From NCBI RefSeq assembly GCF_024752025.1, contig NZ_JANTPU010000002.1, positions 248,001-312,000 of the forward strand: a stretch of 64,000 nucleotides of DNA. The letters are read 5' to 3'. The DNA comes from Pseudidiomarina sp. CB1 (GTDB lineage Bacteria; Pseudomonadota; Gammaproteobacteria; Enterobacterales; Alteromonadaceae). A model generated the notes under the pieces. It did no database searches. It was not told the DNA's origin and saw only the letters and a list, made by a program, of their open reading frames with translations. Of the stretch, positions 44,537 through 52,974 are shown piece by piece; positions within the stretch are counted from its first letter, which is position 1; every line of letters begins with the position of its first letter. Made by a program: the position numbers and the translations under genes.

Positions 44537-47071
44537 ATGGCAGAACAACAATTGAAGCGCAGTATGCTTGCGCTGATGGTCAGTGCGAGTGTGCTCACGC
44601 TTAGCGCCTGTGGTGATGGCTATGATCCAGAGCCCGTCGATGATGTCGTGATTACCAACCCGGAGCCCACGGGGCTGATCACTTTTGCACCTGACGGAGA
44701 GCTTGCTGCTGATGTGACTTGGACCGACTATGGCGTCCCCTATGTCACGGCAGAAAATTTAGAGAGCTTGGGATTCGGCGTGGGTTATGCATTTGCGCGT
44801 GACAATATTTGCATTTTAGCCGATCAAATTATCAAGTTTAATTCTCAGCGTTCGATGTATTTTGGCCCAGATCAAGTTCCGGGCAGCGGCGACTCAGGGA
44901 ATATTCTAAATGACTTCGGCTATTTGGCACTCGGCATCCGAGAAAACGCTGAACAAGGCTTTGAACAAATTAGTGAGCGCTCACAAGCGTTGATCACGGG
45001 TTATGCCGCTGGCTACAATAAATACCTCGCCGATACCGGAGTTGATAACATTGCACCAGCCTGTGCAGGTCAACCTTGGGTACAGCCGATCACACCGATC
45101 GATATGATGACGTATGCACAAGGTGTTGCGTTACTGCCCGGAGCAGCCAACTTTACTGGGCCGTTGTTCTTAGCTGTGCCACCTAACCAGAGTGCTGGGG
45201 CAATGAACAAGGCAACGGGTGAAGCCATGGAGCTGGCACCGATTGCGGCTCAACACAGTGAGGTTCCAGATACGAACCCAACCGATTCCGGCTCGAATGG
45301 CTGGGCTATCGGCTCAGATTTAAGTGCGTCAGGGCAAGGTATGCTCATTGCTAACCCGCATTTCCCTCATACTGGTAACCAACGCTTCTGGCAATTCGGC
45401 ATCGAAATTCCAGGTGAAATGAAAGTTGTGGGCGGCTCGTTATCGGGTATGCCGGGTATCGTCAATATTGGCTTTAATGAAAATGTCGCTTGGACGCACA
45501 CCTTCTCAACCGCATCGCGTTTTACCATTCACCGTCTTACGTTAGATAGTAACGATGACTCAGGCAACACTTATATGCTTGATGGTGAGCCTGTAGCGAT
45601 GACCAAGCAGGAGCACTCGATTGAAGTGGCAACTGGGCCAGGAACTTTCATGACCCTGCAACGTTCAAGTTACCATAGTGAGTTTGGGCCAATTATCGTG
45701 ATTCCTAATGGCTTACCGTGGGGGACCGATCCGGTCACCGGGCAGCAAGTTGCCTATGCTTTGCACGATGCTAATTTACCAAATTATGAGTTATTCGATC
45801 ATTGGCTGGGTATGAACTTGGCTGATAGCATCGAAAGCTACAAGCAAACGTTTGTTGATTACACCGGTACTGTTTTCAATAACGCAATGGCTGTTGATAA
45901 AGATGGTAACGCATTTTTCACAGACGGTTCATCAGTGCCGAATATTGTGCCGGAGGCATTAGAAGCTTGGTCGCAAAGCCAGTTATACCAAGGGCTGTCA
46001 CAACAGGCCGGACTCTTTATCTTCCCTGGCGACGAGAGTTTGTACTTGCCACAAGGAACAGTACCGTTTTCTCAAGCACCGCAGCTCGAACGTACTGACT
46101 TTGTGCAGAACTCGAATGACAGTTATTGGCTGACAAACCCTGCTGCGCCTATCACTGGAGTTTCACCATTGTGGGGTCCCGTAGGTAATCAGCAGTCATT
46201 CCGCTCGCGGATGGGGCAGAAGATGCTTGCTGAAGGTGGTTCGGTTGACGGCAAATTCACGCGAGAAGATCTGGTCGAACGTTTGATCGGCAATCGTGCC
46301 TGGTTATCGGAAGAGGTGTTAGCTGACTTAGTTGCGCACTGTGAAGCGCAGGGCTCGACGCCAGTCACCAGCGCAAGTGGGGCAAGTGTTGATATTTCTG
46401 CCAGCTGTAATGCTTTGGCGCAGTTTGATGGCCGCATGAACCTCAATAGTGTCGGCGCTATGCTATTTCGCGAGTTTGCCACAGAGTTCCGTCGCAACCC
46501 GCAATGGCAAGTTGCTTACGACCCGTCACAACCGGTGACAACACCGCATACACTAGTCGCCAATAACGTCGTGTTGAGTCAACTGGCAACCGCGCAAGAA
46601 CGTACCCAAAATGCAGGTCTTGCGGTAGATGCAACCTTAGGTGAAGTGCAATTCGTCGAGCGTAGCTTGCCGAATGGCCAGCCATCAGGGCAGAAACTGC
46701 CTTGGGGTGGTGCGAATAACATCGAAGGCGGCTTTAATGTCTTTAACAGCAACATGGGCAACGATGGTACCCTGTTACCACGCCATACTTATCCGTTATT
46801 ACCCGGCTCGGTGCTGAGCGAAGCTGCTGGCGGATATCACATTACTTACGGCTCAAGCTGGATGTTTGCCATGGAATTTACCCCAGAAGGGCCAATGGCG
46901 AATGGCTTACTAAGTTACTCTCAAGCATCTGATAGTAACTCAGATCATTACCTTGATCAGACCTTGCTTTATTCGTCACAACCACAGTTGCGTCCTCTGC
47001 ACTTTAGCAATGATGACGTTGCTGCAGCCGCAGATGAACAAATGACATTGACGGGAGAGAGTGTGCGTTAA
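44537..47071 (+). CDS. Penicillin-acylase-family Ntn hydrolase, predicted lipoprotein
   Basis: 844 residues. The N-terminus is a lipoprotein signal with lipobox LSAC and lipidation Cys25. The penicillin amidase architecture follows: alpha part (about 45-250), then the autocleavage site with nucleophile Ser253 in SGSNGWAIG, and the beta part with NPHFPHTGNQRFW and SLSGMPGIVNIGFNENVAW. Family members hydrolyse amides such as penicillins, acyl-homoserine lactones or aculeacin. The substrate cannot be deduced. It has its own promoter gap of 89 bp after arfB. Confidence 0.88.
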   Translation: MAEQQLKRSMLALMVSASVLTLSACGDGYDPEPVDDVVITNPEPTGLITFAPDGELAADVTWTDYGVPYVTAENLESLGFGVGYAFARDNICILADQIIKFNSQRSMYFGPDQVPGSGDSGNILNDFGYLALGIRENAEQGFEQISERSQALITGYAAGYNKYLADTGVDNIAPACAGQPWVQPITPIDMMTYAQGVALLPGAANFTGPLFLAVPPNQSAGAMNKATGEAMELAPIAAQHSEVPDTNPTDSGSNGWAIGSDLSASGQGMLIANPHFPHTGNQRFWQFGIEIPGEMKVVGGSLSGMPGIVNIGFNENVAWTHTFSTASRFTIHRLTLDSNDDSGNTYMLDGEPVAMTKQEHSIEVATGPGTFMTLQRSSYHSEFGPIIVIPNGLPWGTDPVTGQQVAYALHDANLPNYELFDHWLGMNLADSIESYKQTFVDYTGTVFNNAMAVDKDGNAFFTDGSSVPNIVPEALEAWSQSQLYQGLSQQAGLFIFPGDESLYLPQGTVPFSQAPQLERTDFVQNSNDSYWLTNPAAPITGVSPLWGPVGNQQSFRSRMGQKMLAEGGSVDGKFTREDLVERLIGNRAWLSEEVLADLVAHCEAQGSTPVTSASGASVDISASCNALAQFDGRMNLNSVGAMLFREFATEFRRNPQWQVAYDPSQPVTTPHTLVANNVVLSQLATAQERTQNAGLAVDATLGEVQFVERSLPNGQPSGQKLPWGGANNIEGGFNVFNSNMGNDGTLLPRHTYPLLPGSVLSEAAGGYHITYGSSWMFAMEFTPEGPMANGLLSYSQASDSNSDHYLDQTLLYSSQPQLRPLHFSNDDVAAAADEQMTLTGESVR

Positions 47072-47084
47072 GCACACTCATTCG

Positions 47085-47990
47085 TTACGCGAGGGTATAA
47101 CTTCCTTCAAGGCGCTGGAGTAAATCTTCAGCGCCACATACCTGATAGGTTCCACTCATCATCTCAGCGTTATCACTTTGTTCCCAAAGCTGAATTTTTG
47201 CTGGTAACGGTACTGGCCGTTTGAAAGTCACATCAATGCGCTGGACCGGTTTCGCATACTTATTTTCGATCTCAGCTTGCGCGCGTCCCGCCATGTACAT
47301 GCCGTGAATGATTGGTTTTTCAAAGCCGAACCAACGCGATAATAACGGGTGTAGATGAATTGGATTAAAATCACCGGACAAGCGCGCATAGGTGCGGCCA
47401 CTTGTCGCATCAAGTTGCCAACTACCTATTGCATGCCATTCTTCGCCCGGTGCTTGCGCTTGCTTCTTTTCGCGCGGCTTAGCGGGCTTATTGGCATTTT
47501 TGGGCATGACTTGATATTCGCTTTTACAGGTGACGATAGGTTTGTCATTTTGCAGAAAAACGACCGTAAACAGCGGACGTAGACGCCGCGGCGAAACTTT
47601 TGGACCCCGCGCGGGTAATTGAATCGTCGCTTGTATGCGAAAAGCCTTGTTTAGCTCAATGTTGCTGTGCAGCTCTAGTTCGTTGCTAACGTGCACCAAG
47701 CCCGGCGCGGGCCAAGGAAAGTTCTCACCAAGCATTTGCGCCAAATGGACGCGTTGCGCCAAACAGTACATGAGCGTTAACGGAACCTCGCTGACAAAGC
47801 CGGGAAAAGCATCTTTGTAGCGCGCTACCTGACTCTGAGTCAGTGCCGGTGCGGTAAAAGTGTCGTGCAACTTCGTCGCCGCAGCTTCCGCCTGATCATT
47901 GCGGGCTACGGTGAATAACGAGCGAAAAAACATGCCCGGTAACTTCGGTAGCTGTGCTGCATGTTCCATAGATGACGATACTTCCTGCAT
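47085..47990 (-). CDS. MaoC-like hotdog dehydratase/hydratase
   Basis: 301 residues, two hotdog-like halves. The C-terminal half (about 185-300) has the MaoC catalytic block YARLSGDFNPIHLHP, with the Asp/His pair, followed by IIHGMYMAGRAQAE. The N-terminal half carries a divergent hotdog. Such proteins hydrate enoyl-CoA or dehydrate 3-hydroxyacyl-CoA/ACP. The ATG at 47990 has AAGGAA 5 bases upstream. Convergent with the acylase gene and divergent from the WYL regulator. Confidence 0.85.
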   Translation of the reverse strand: MQEVSSSMEHAAQLPKLPGMFFRSLFTVARNDQAEAAATKLHDTFTAPALTQSQVARYKDAFPGFVSEVPLTLMYCLAQRVHLAQMLGENFPWPAPGLVHVSNELELHSNIELNKAFRIQATIQLPARGPKVSPRRLRPLFTVVFLQNDKPIVTCKSEYQVMPKNANKPAKPREKKQAQAPGEEWHAIGSWQLDATSGRTYARLSGDFNPIHLHPLLSRWFGFEKPIIHGMYMAGRAQAEIENKYAKPVQRIDVTFKRPVPLPAKIQLWEQSDNAEMMSGTYQVCGAEDLLQRLEGSYTLA

Positions 47991-48030
47991 AAAAATTCCT
48001 TAATCCAACTGCTGCAACGATAACATAATT

Positions 48031-48060
48031 TTGACTTTTGCCGGTAATGCTAAGTAGCAT
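48031..48060 (+). promoter_or_regulatory. Candidate promoter/operator for the WYL regulator gene
   Basis: TTGACT (48031-48036) and TAGCAT (48055-48060) are spaced 18 bases. The palindrome ATGCT-AAGT-AGCAT (48047-48060) covers the -10 box, so an autoregulating repressor could bind here. Weak evidence. Confidence 0.3.
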
Positions 48061-48093
48061 CAGACTTACAACTAGTATACATGGAATCGCACG

Positions 48094-49158
48094 ATGGAAG
48101 GACATACCACTGCAAACGCAAGCCTCACAATTCGTTGCATCTATATGCTATTGGCGTTGTATGAGAAAAATAGAACGACTGCAGAGCTGTTAGATTACTT
48201 AGAACGCAAAGAGCTCGCCAACGTCTCTAGGCGCACAATTCAGCGCAATCTCGAAGATTTGGAAGGTTATTTTGGGCTCTCGCGATTACCTAAAAATGGG
48301 GCGAATGAGCCCGACGTTTGGCAACTGGAGCAGCAGGAGTTCGAGCGTTTACTCGAACTTGAAGACCCAGTAGCGTTAGCATTAGTCATCGCTGAGCAGC
48401 AACTGGCTGAACTGGGACCCATGGATGTGTTCAAGCCGGTTGAAGGGCTGTTCAAACGTGCAAAAGAGCAATTAGCAGCACGTAACAGTTTAGCGTCGCT
48501 GTGGTATCGCCGCGTGAAAGTGAGTGCCGCATCGCATCGTCTAACGGGACCCGAGTTAGATAGTGAGAAGAGTCAACGTTTACTGGAAGTCGCGCTCAAG
48601 CAAGTGGCGGTGCGGTTGCACTACCATCCACATCAAGATGATCCTGCACAGGTGATAAGAGCCACAGCGCTCGCAGTATTTTATCGTGGTGCGGTCGCTT
48701 ACTTAGTGCTGCGCGACCATGCGAGTGACCGAGTAAGGCAATTACCCTTTTCGCGCATTAGTGAGGTGCGAGAAATCGTCACTGACGATCCGCGTGTTGG
48801 TGATTTTGATCTTGAAGCGTATGCCGCAAGTGGAGCACTAGCTTATAAATTCGGCGAGCCGTTTCGCCTCGAAGCCATTATTTTTAATTCCGTCCGTCGG
48901 GAAATAGAAGATGCACCGTTGGGTGACGATCAAGAAATTTCGCCTATCGAGGGCCAACCGAACTGTCGGCGCTTAAGCGTTACGGTGCCTTATACGTTAA
49001 ACCTCGTGCAGTGGCTTTTAGCGCGTGCGGCTTATCTGAAAATTCTTGCGCCAACCGACTTTCGCGATAAGTTTAAAGAGGAACTGGTTCGCGCATTAGC
49101 AAACATTGAGAACGATCAATTAAATGTGCCGCAGCGCCGCAATTTTGGGACTGATTAA
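48094..49158 (+). CDS. WYL-domain transcriptional regulator
   Basis: 354 residues: N-terminal winged helix-turn-helix (about 5-75, recognition part SRRTIQRNLEDLEGYF), central WYL domain (about 165-240, with VRLHYHPH and RGAVAYLVLRDHASDRVRQLPFSRI), and the C-terminal WCX extension (about 250-345). WYL domains bind nucleotide or nucleic-acid ligands and often control DNA-damage or defence genes. No defence genes are adjacent; the nearest neighbours are the divergent MaoC gene and the sqr gene 67 bp downstream. A shorter paralogue lies at 58664-59218. Confidence 0.88.
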   Translation: MEGHTTANASLTIRCIYMLLALYEKNRTTAELLDYLERKELANVSRRTIQRNLEDLEGYFGLSRLPKNGANEPDVWQLEQQEFERLLELEDPVALALVIAEQQLAELGPMDVFKPVEGLFKRAKEQLAARNSLASLWYRRVKVSAASHRLTGPELDSEKSQRLLEVALKQVAVRLHYHPHQDDPAQVIRATALAVFYRGAVAYLVLRDHASDRVRQLPFSRISEVREIVTDDPRVGDFDLEAYAASGALAYKFGEPFRLEAIIFNSVRREIEDAPLGDDQEISPIEGQPNCRRLSVTVPYTLNLVQWLLARAAYLKILAPTDFRDKFKEELVRALANIENDQLNVPQRRNFGTD

Positions 49159-49225
49159 AAAATAAACTTGACGAAGCGCAATTACCCAATGATATTTTAG
49201 AGACATCTAAAGTACTGAGGTTCGT

Positions 49226-50497
49226 ATGGCTAGGGTGATTGTGGTAGGTGCAGGGTTAGGCGGTGTCTCTGTGGCTTTCGAGTTGCGCGAAGTGTTGTCA
49301 AAACAACACAGCGTTATGGTGGTCGGTGAGGGAGACGAGTTTAATTTCGTGCCCTCTAACCCATGGGTTGCGCTAGGGGCGCGAACGCGAGAGCAAGTCG
49401 TGATGCCGATCGCGACTATTTTTGCGAAACACGCCATCGACTTTAATAGCTCTGGTGTTGCGCATATTGACGCTGAGCAACGCAAACTTAAGCTGGGTGA
49501 TGGTTCGAGCTGCAATTACGATTTCTTGGTGTTGTGCACGGGGCCTAAGTTGGCGTTCGAGAATGTTCCTGGCGCTGGCCCTGAGCCTGGCTTCACCCAG
49601 TCGATTTGCACCGTAGACCATGCCGTAGAAGCGCATAAAGCGTTTACCCGTTTACTTGAGGAACCCGGTCCTGTGCTCGTGGGAGCTCTGCCCGGTGCAA
49701 GTTGCTTTGGTCCAGCATATGAGTACGTACTGTCACTCGAGTATGAACTTCGTAAACGTAAGGTTCGCGATCGCGTACCCATTACCTTTATTACTCCAGA
49801 GCCTTATTTAGGGCATATGGGATTAGGCGGGGTTGGCGACTCAAAGAGCTTAATGGAACATAAGTTCCGCGAGCATGGTATCAAGTGGGAGTGCAATGCC
49901 AAACTGACTGAATTTACTACGAACGAAGCTCACTTTACCGTGCTCGACGACAACGGTGAAGAAAAATCAAAAGAACAGCGGCCGTATAAACTCGCTATGT
50001 TTTTGCCTGCCTTTAAAGGCTCGCCTGCGGTCGCAGAGGTACCTGACTTGTGTAATCCCAAAGGTTTTGTGAAAACCAATACATTTCAGCGTGCTGAAGC
50101 TTACCCAGAAATTTATGCCGCGGGTGTGTGCGTGGCGATAGCGCCAATTGAGGCGACGCCAGTGCCAGTCGGGGTACCTAAAACCGGCTTAATGATTGAG
50201 TCAATGACGTCGGCAATTGTGAAAAACATTCATGTCAGTCTAGAGGGCAGCGAAGCATGGGTGGAACCTACCTTGAGTGCACTTTGCCTTGCCGATATGG
50301 GGAATACCGGCGCAGCCTTTCTGGCGGTTCCACAAAACCCACCGCGTAATCGTAATTGGACCGGATCAGGACGTTGGGTGCATTGGGCAAAAGTCGCTTT
50401 CGAAAAATACTTTATGTACAAGGTTCGCCATGGCACCAGCGAACCAGTGTACGAAAAAGTGGGTTTAAGAATGATGGGATTGAAGCGCTTGAAATGA
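49226..50497 (+). CDS. sqr: Sulfide:quinone oxidoreductase, type I
   Basis: FAD protein that oxidises sulfide and passes electrons to quinone at the membrane. The N-terminal dinucleotide fold is VVGAGLGGVSVAFEL. All three redox cysteines of type I enzymes are at the expected positions: C128 in SICTVDH, C160 in GASCFGPAYEY and C354 in SALCLADMG, matching 128/160/356 of the Acidithiobacillus enzyme. 423 residues. No persulfide dioxygenase or rhodanese lies next to it. A perfect hairpin overlaps its stop codon. Confidence 0.9.
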   Translation: MARVIVVGAGLGGVSVAFELREVLSKQHSVMVVGEGDEFNFVPSNPWVALGARTREQVVMPIATIFAKHAIDFNSSGVAHIDAEQRKLKLGDGSSCNYDFLVLCTGPKLAFENVPGAGPEPGFTQSICTVDHAVEAHKAFTRLLEEPGPVLVGALPGASCFGPAYEYVLSLEYELRKRKVRDRVPITFITPEPYLGHMGLGGVGDSKSLMEHKFREHGIKWECNAKLTEFTTNEAHFTVLDDNGEEKSKEQRPYKLAMFLPAFKGSPAVAEVPDLCNPKGFVKTNTFQRAEAYPEIYAAGVCVAIAPIEATPVPVGVPKTGLMIESMTSAIVKNIHVSLEGSEAWVEPTLSALCLADMGNTGAAFLAVPQNPPRNRNWTGSGRWVHWAKVAFEKYFMYKVRHGTSEPVYEKVGLRMMGLKRLK

Positions 50498-50510
50498 TTC
50501 AAGCGCTTCA
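50481..50510. terminator. Perfect 13-bp hairpin overlapping the sqr stop
   Basis: TGAAGCGCTTGAA (50481-50493), loop ATGA, TTCAAGCGCTTCA (50498-50510). The stem covers the last codons of sqr, and the stop TGA lies in its loop. No T-run on either strand. Located 15 bases before the end of the convergent PepSY-reductase gene; a bidirectional 3'-end structure is likely. Confidence 0.6.
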
Positions 50511-50525
50511 GCGAGGGCTGACTTG

Positions 50526-52169
50526 TTAAATCCCAAAGTCATCAAACTTGATGTGGTCACGCGGTACGCCAAGTTCAGCTAGCATTTTCATGGTTGCTTC
50601 TAACATCAATGGCGGACCACACACATAGACATCCACTTGTTGAGTGTCCTGCTCGCGCAACCAAGCTTCTGCAACTTCATGGACGAAGCCGGTTTGCCCG
50701 GTCCATTGGTCTTTTTCAGGAGCTGCCGAGAGTACCGGAACGTAAGTCACATTTGGGTTTTGTTCGAACTCTTCCGTATAGCAGAGCTCCGCGCTGTTAC
50801 GCGCGCCATAGAAAAACATCGCCGCACGCGGTGTTGCTGACTGTTGTTCCGCTTGTACGAGTGCTCGTAATGGCGCAATGCCGGCACCACCGCCAATAAA
50901 CACCTGCTGACGTGACGACGCTTCGGTCAATAAGAAGTCGCCGAAGGGACCAATAGCTTCAACGTGGTCACCAGACTGTAAGCGGCAGAGAAAACTAGAG
51001 CCGACACCTGCAGGAACCCCACTTTTAGGTGCTGGCATGTGGCGCACTGTGAAGACTAGTTTATCGTCATTGTTTGGTGCCGTTGCCAATGAATAATGAC
51101 GCTCCAACACGGTACTTTCATGCGGGATCTTAAACTGCAGGAACTGGCCCGCTTGATAATCTAAACGCCGCGTACTTGTGAACGTAAGTTCAGCAATGCT
51201 TGGCGTAAGATCACGTTTGCTATGCAAGGTAAGTAGATGACTTGCAACGTTTTCATTGGCTAATTTCACCGTGTCCGTGGATTGGACTTTATGCTGACAG
51301 GCCAAGCGTAGGCCGCCAGCAAGTTCGGCGTCACTAAGCATCACTTTTTCTGCGGCAGTCGGAGTCGGTAACTCAGAACTTGTAAAGGTAACCTTGCAAA
51401 GACCACAAGTACCGCCACCACCACAGCTACTCGCAATAGGCTTTTCTTCACGCTGAAGTTGCTCAAGCCAAGTGGGTTTGCGACGTGGATTAAAATCACC
51501 TTGGCTGATATTACGAATCAGCAGAATCAATCCGGATAACGAGAACCATAAGGCGAATAGGCCGGCACTCCAAATCAGTAGGTGATTAAAACTGCGCTCA
51601 CCGCTGTAGTCCATGAAGTGTAAGCGGAAAGCCCAATCGGCGATGGTCCATGGGGTGTTACGGTGCTCTACGATTTGACCCGAGGCAGCGTCAACATAAA
51701 CGCGTGTATTTAAGTCATCGGCAAATTGCACACGGTAGCCAGCTGCTGACCAATCCACAACTTCTGCAGCGCCAGTGACTTGCTCAACTTCTGCGATATG
51801 TCCCGGTCCATCATAGCTCGCGAGTGCTAATGCTTGGGCAAGATTGACGTCGGTTTGCCAAGGTTGTCCAGTATGTCCGTCAAGGTAAAGCCATTCACCG
51901 GATACGTTGACTTGATATTGGGGATGACCCAACACATTCGTCAGTAAAATGGTATCGGCTTGAGCATGTGTTGCGCGAACCTGTTGAATCGACCATTGTG
52001 GGGATTCGTCAGCAAGCATCTCGGGATGGATATGGCGCATATATTGATGCCCAGACATGCCATGATGACCCATGATGCTGAAGACTGTCGCACTTATCAG
52101 CCACAATACGACTTGAATAATCAAAATGAGGCTAACCCAGCGGTGCAGCCATTGCATAAAGCGCATCAT
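50526..52169 (-). CDS. PepSY transmembrane protein fused to NqrF-like NADH reductase
   Basis: 547 residues. The N-terminal half is a PepSY-TM protein: helix about 12-33, periplasmic PepSY-like region, helix about 194-218, with RLHFMDYSGERSFNHLLIW. The C-terminal half is cytoplasmic: a 2Fe-2S ferredoxin domain with C249, C255, C258 and C291 (CX5CX2C then C, as in NqrF), then FAD binding RHYSLAT, and NAD binding GGGAGIAPLRAL and YVCGPPLM. It should carry electrons from NADH into or across the membrane. The start overlaps the end of the upstream PepSY gene by 4 bases. A ferric or siderophore reductase is the best guess, given the TonB receptor upstream. Confidence 0.85.
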   Translation of the reverse strand: MMRFMQWLHRWVSLILIIQVVLWLISATVFSIMGHHGMSGHQYMRHIHPEMLADESPQWSIQQVRATHAQADTILLTNVLGHPQYQVNVSGEWLYLDGHTGQPWQTDVNLAQALALASYDGPGHIAEVEQVTGAAEVVDWSAAGYRVQFADDLNTRVYVDAASGQIVEHRNTPWTIADWAFRLHFMDYSGERSFNHLLIWSAGLFALWFSLSGLILLIRNISQGDFNPRRKPTWLEQLQREEKPIASSCGGGGTCGLCKVTFTSSELPTPTAAEKVMLSDAELAGGLRLACQHKVQSTDTVKLANENVASHLLTLHSKRDLTPSIAELTFTSTRRLDYQAGQFLQFKIPHESTVLERHYSLATAPNNDDKLVFTVRHMPAPKSGVPAGVGSSFLCRLQSGDHVEAIGPFGDFLLTEASSRQQVFIGGGAGIAPLRALVQAEQQSATPRAAMFFYGARNSAELCYTEEFEQNPNVTYVPVLSAAPEKDQWTGQTGFVHEVAEAWLREQDTQQVDVYVCGPPLMLEATMKMLAELGVPRDHIKFDDFGI

Positions 52170-52897
52170 GCAGCACCTCCTTTAGGCTTGCGTTTGAAGC
52201 TAATGGTGTAGACCAGCAAGACAGCGCCCGTGATCATTAAAATAAACGTGCCAAAGATAAACGCTTGTAACCACCAGGTCTCAATATCGACACGCTCATC
52301 GTAATCCATGATGTGAATCATCCAGAAAATGTCGAAGCCACGCCAAAAAGTGTGACGTTTGACTAACATCTCGCCGGTACTTTCCGACAGGTAAAGGCTA
52401 GTACTTCCGAAGTCGTCAAAGTTAACTTGCCAAATCGGCAACAATGCCGGATTTAACTCTGTTGGTGGGTTATCGGTGAGATAAACCACTGACTCGACTT
52501 TAGGTTCAGGTAGAGCATAATAGCGCGTTGCTAATGCCTCGATGTCGGCCTCGTCGAATGAAATCGGAGCTAAAGTTGTGGCATTGATAAGTTGCTCGCC
52601 GTTGTGGCCTGTCAGCTTATAAACGGCTTGTTGCCGTCCGTCATACCACAGCGATTCAAGTGTGACTGACTGCGTATGAGGGTGTGCATTAAGAACCTCG
52701 TCAATCGTTGCAACACTTGTGCTTGCCGGAATTGGCTGGGTGATTTCTTGCACCAAGTGATCGCCATGAATGTAATCAAGGTCAAAGAAAACCATGTAGG
52801 CGCCGCTGATGCTCCAGAGCACCATTTGCACGCCGAATATGAGTGAGAGCCAACGGTGCCAAACACGCCAACGGCTCGAACGCGTAACCTGCGTCAT
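52166..52897 (-). CDS. PepSY-TM family protein
   Basis: 243 residues: membrane helix about 10-34 starting with RVWHRWLSLIFGVQ, a periplasmic PepSY-type region (about 40-190), FWMIHIMDYDERVDIETWW, and a second helix about 205-230. It has the same plan as the N-terminal half of the downstream gene, so the pair probably arose by duplication and may form a heterodimer; conserved histidines at helix ends (H13/H15 region and the WMIHIMDY histidine) could bind haem. 77 bp after the TonB receptor gene, on the same strand. Confidence 0.82.
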   Translation of the reverse strand: MTQVTRSSRWRVWHRWLSLIFGVQMVLWSISGAYMVFFDLDYIHGDHLVQEITQPIPASTSVATIDEVLNAHPHTQSVTLESLWYDGRQQAVYKLTGHNGEQLINATTLAPISFDEADIEALATRYYALPEPKVESVVYLTDNPPTELNPALLPIWQVNFDDFGSTSLYLSESTGEMLVKRHTFWRGFDIFWMIHIMDYDERVDIETWWLQAFIFGTFILMITGAVLLVYTISFKRKPKGGAA

Positions 52898-52974
52898 GAA
52901 TTATCCTCGGAATAGTACATAATGAGCAGTTGCCACTTACTTTAAAGCAAGTGGCAACTGATGTTCTACTTAGC

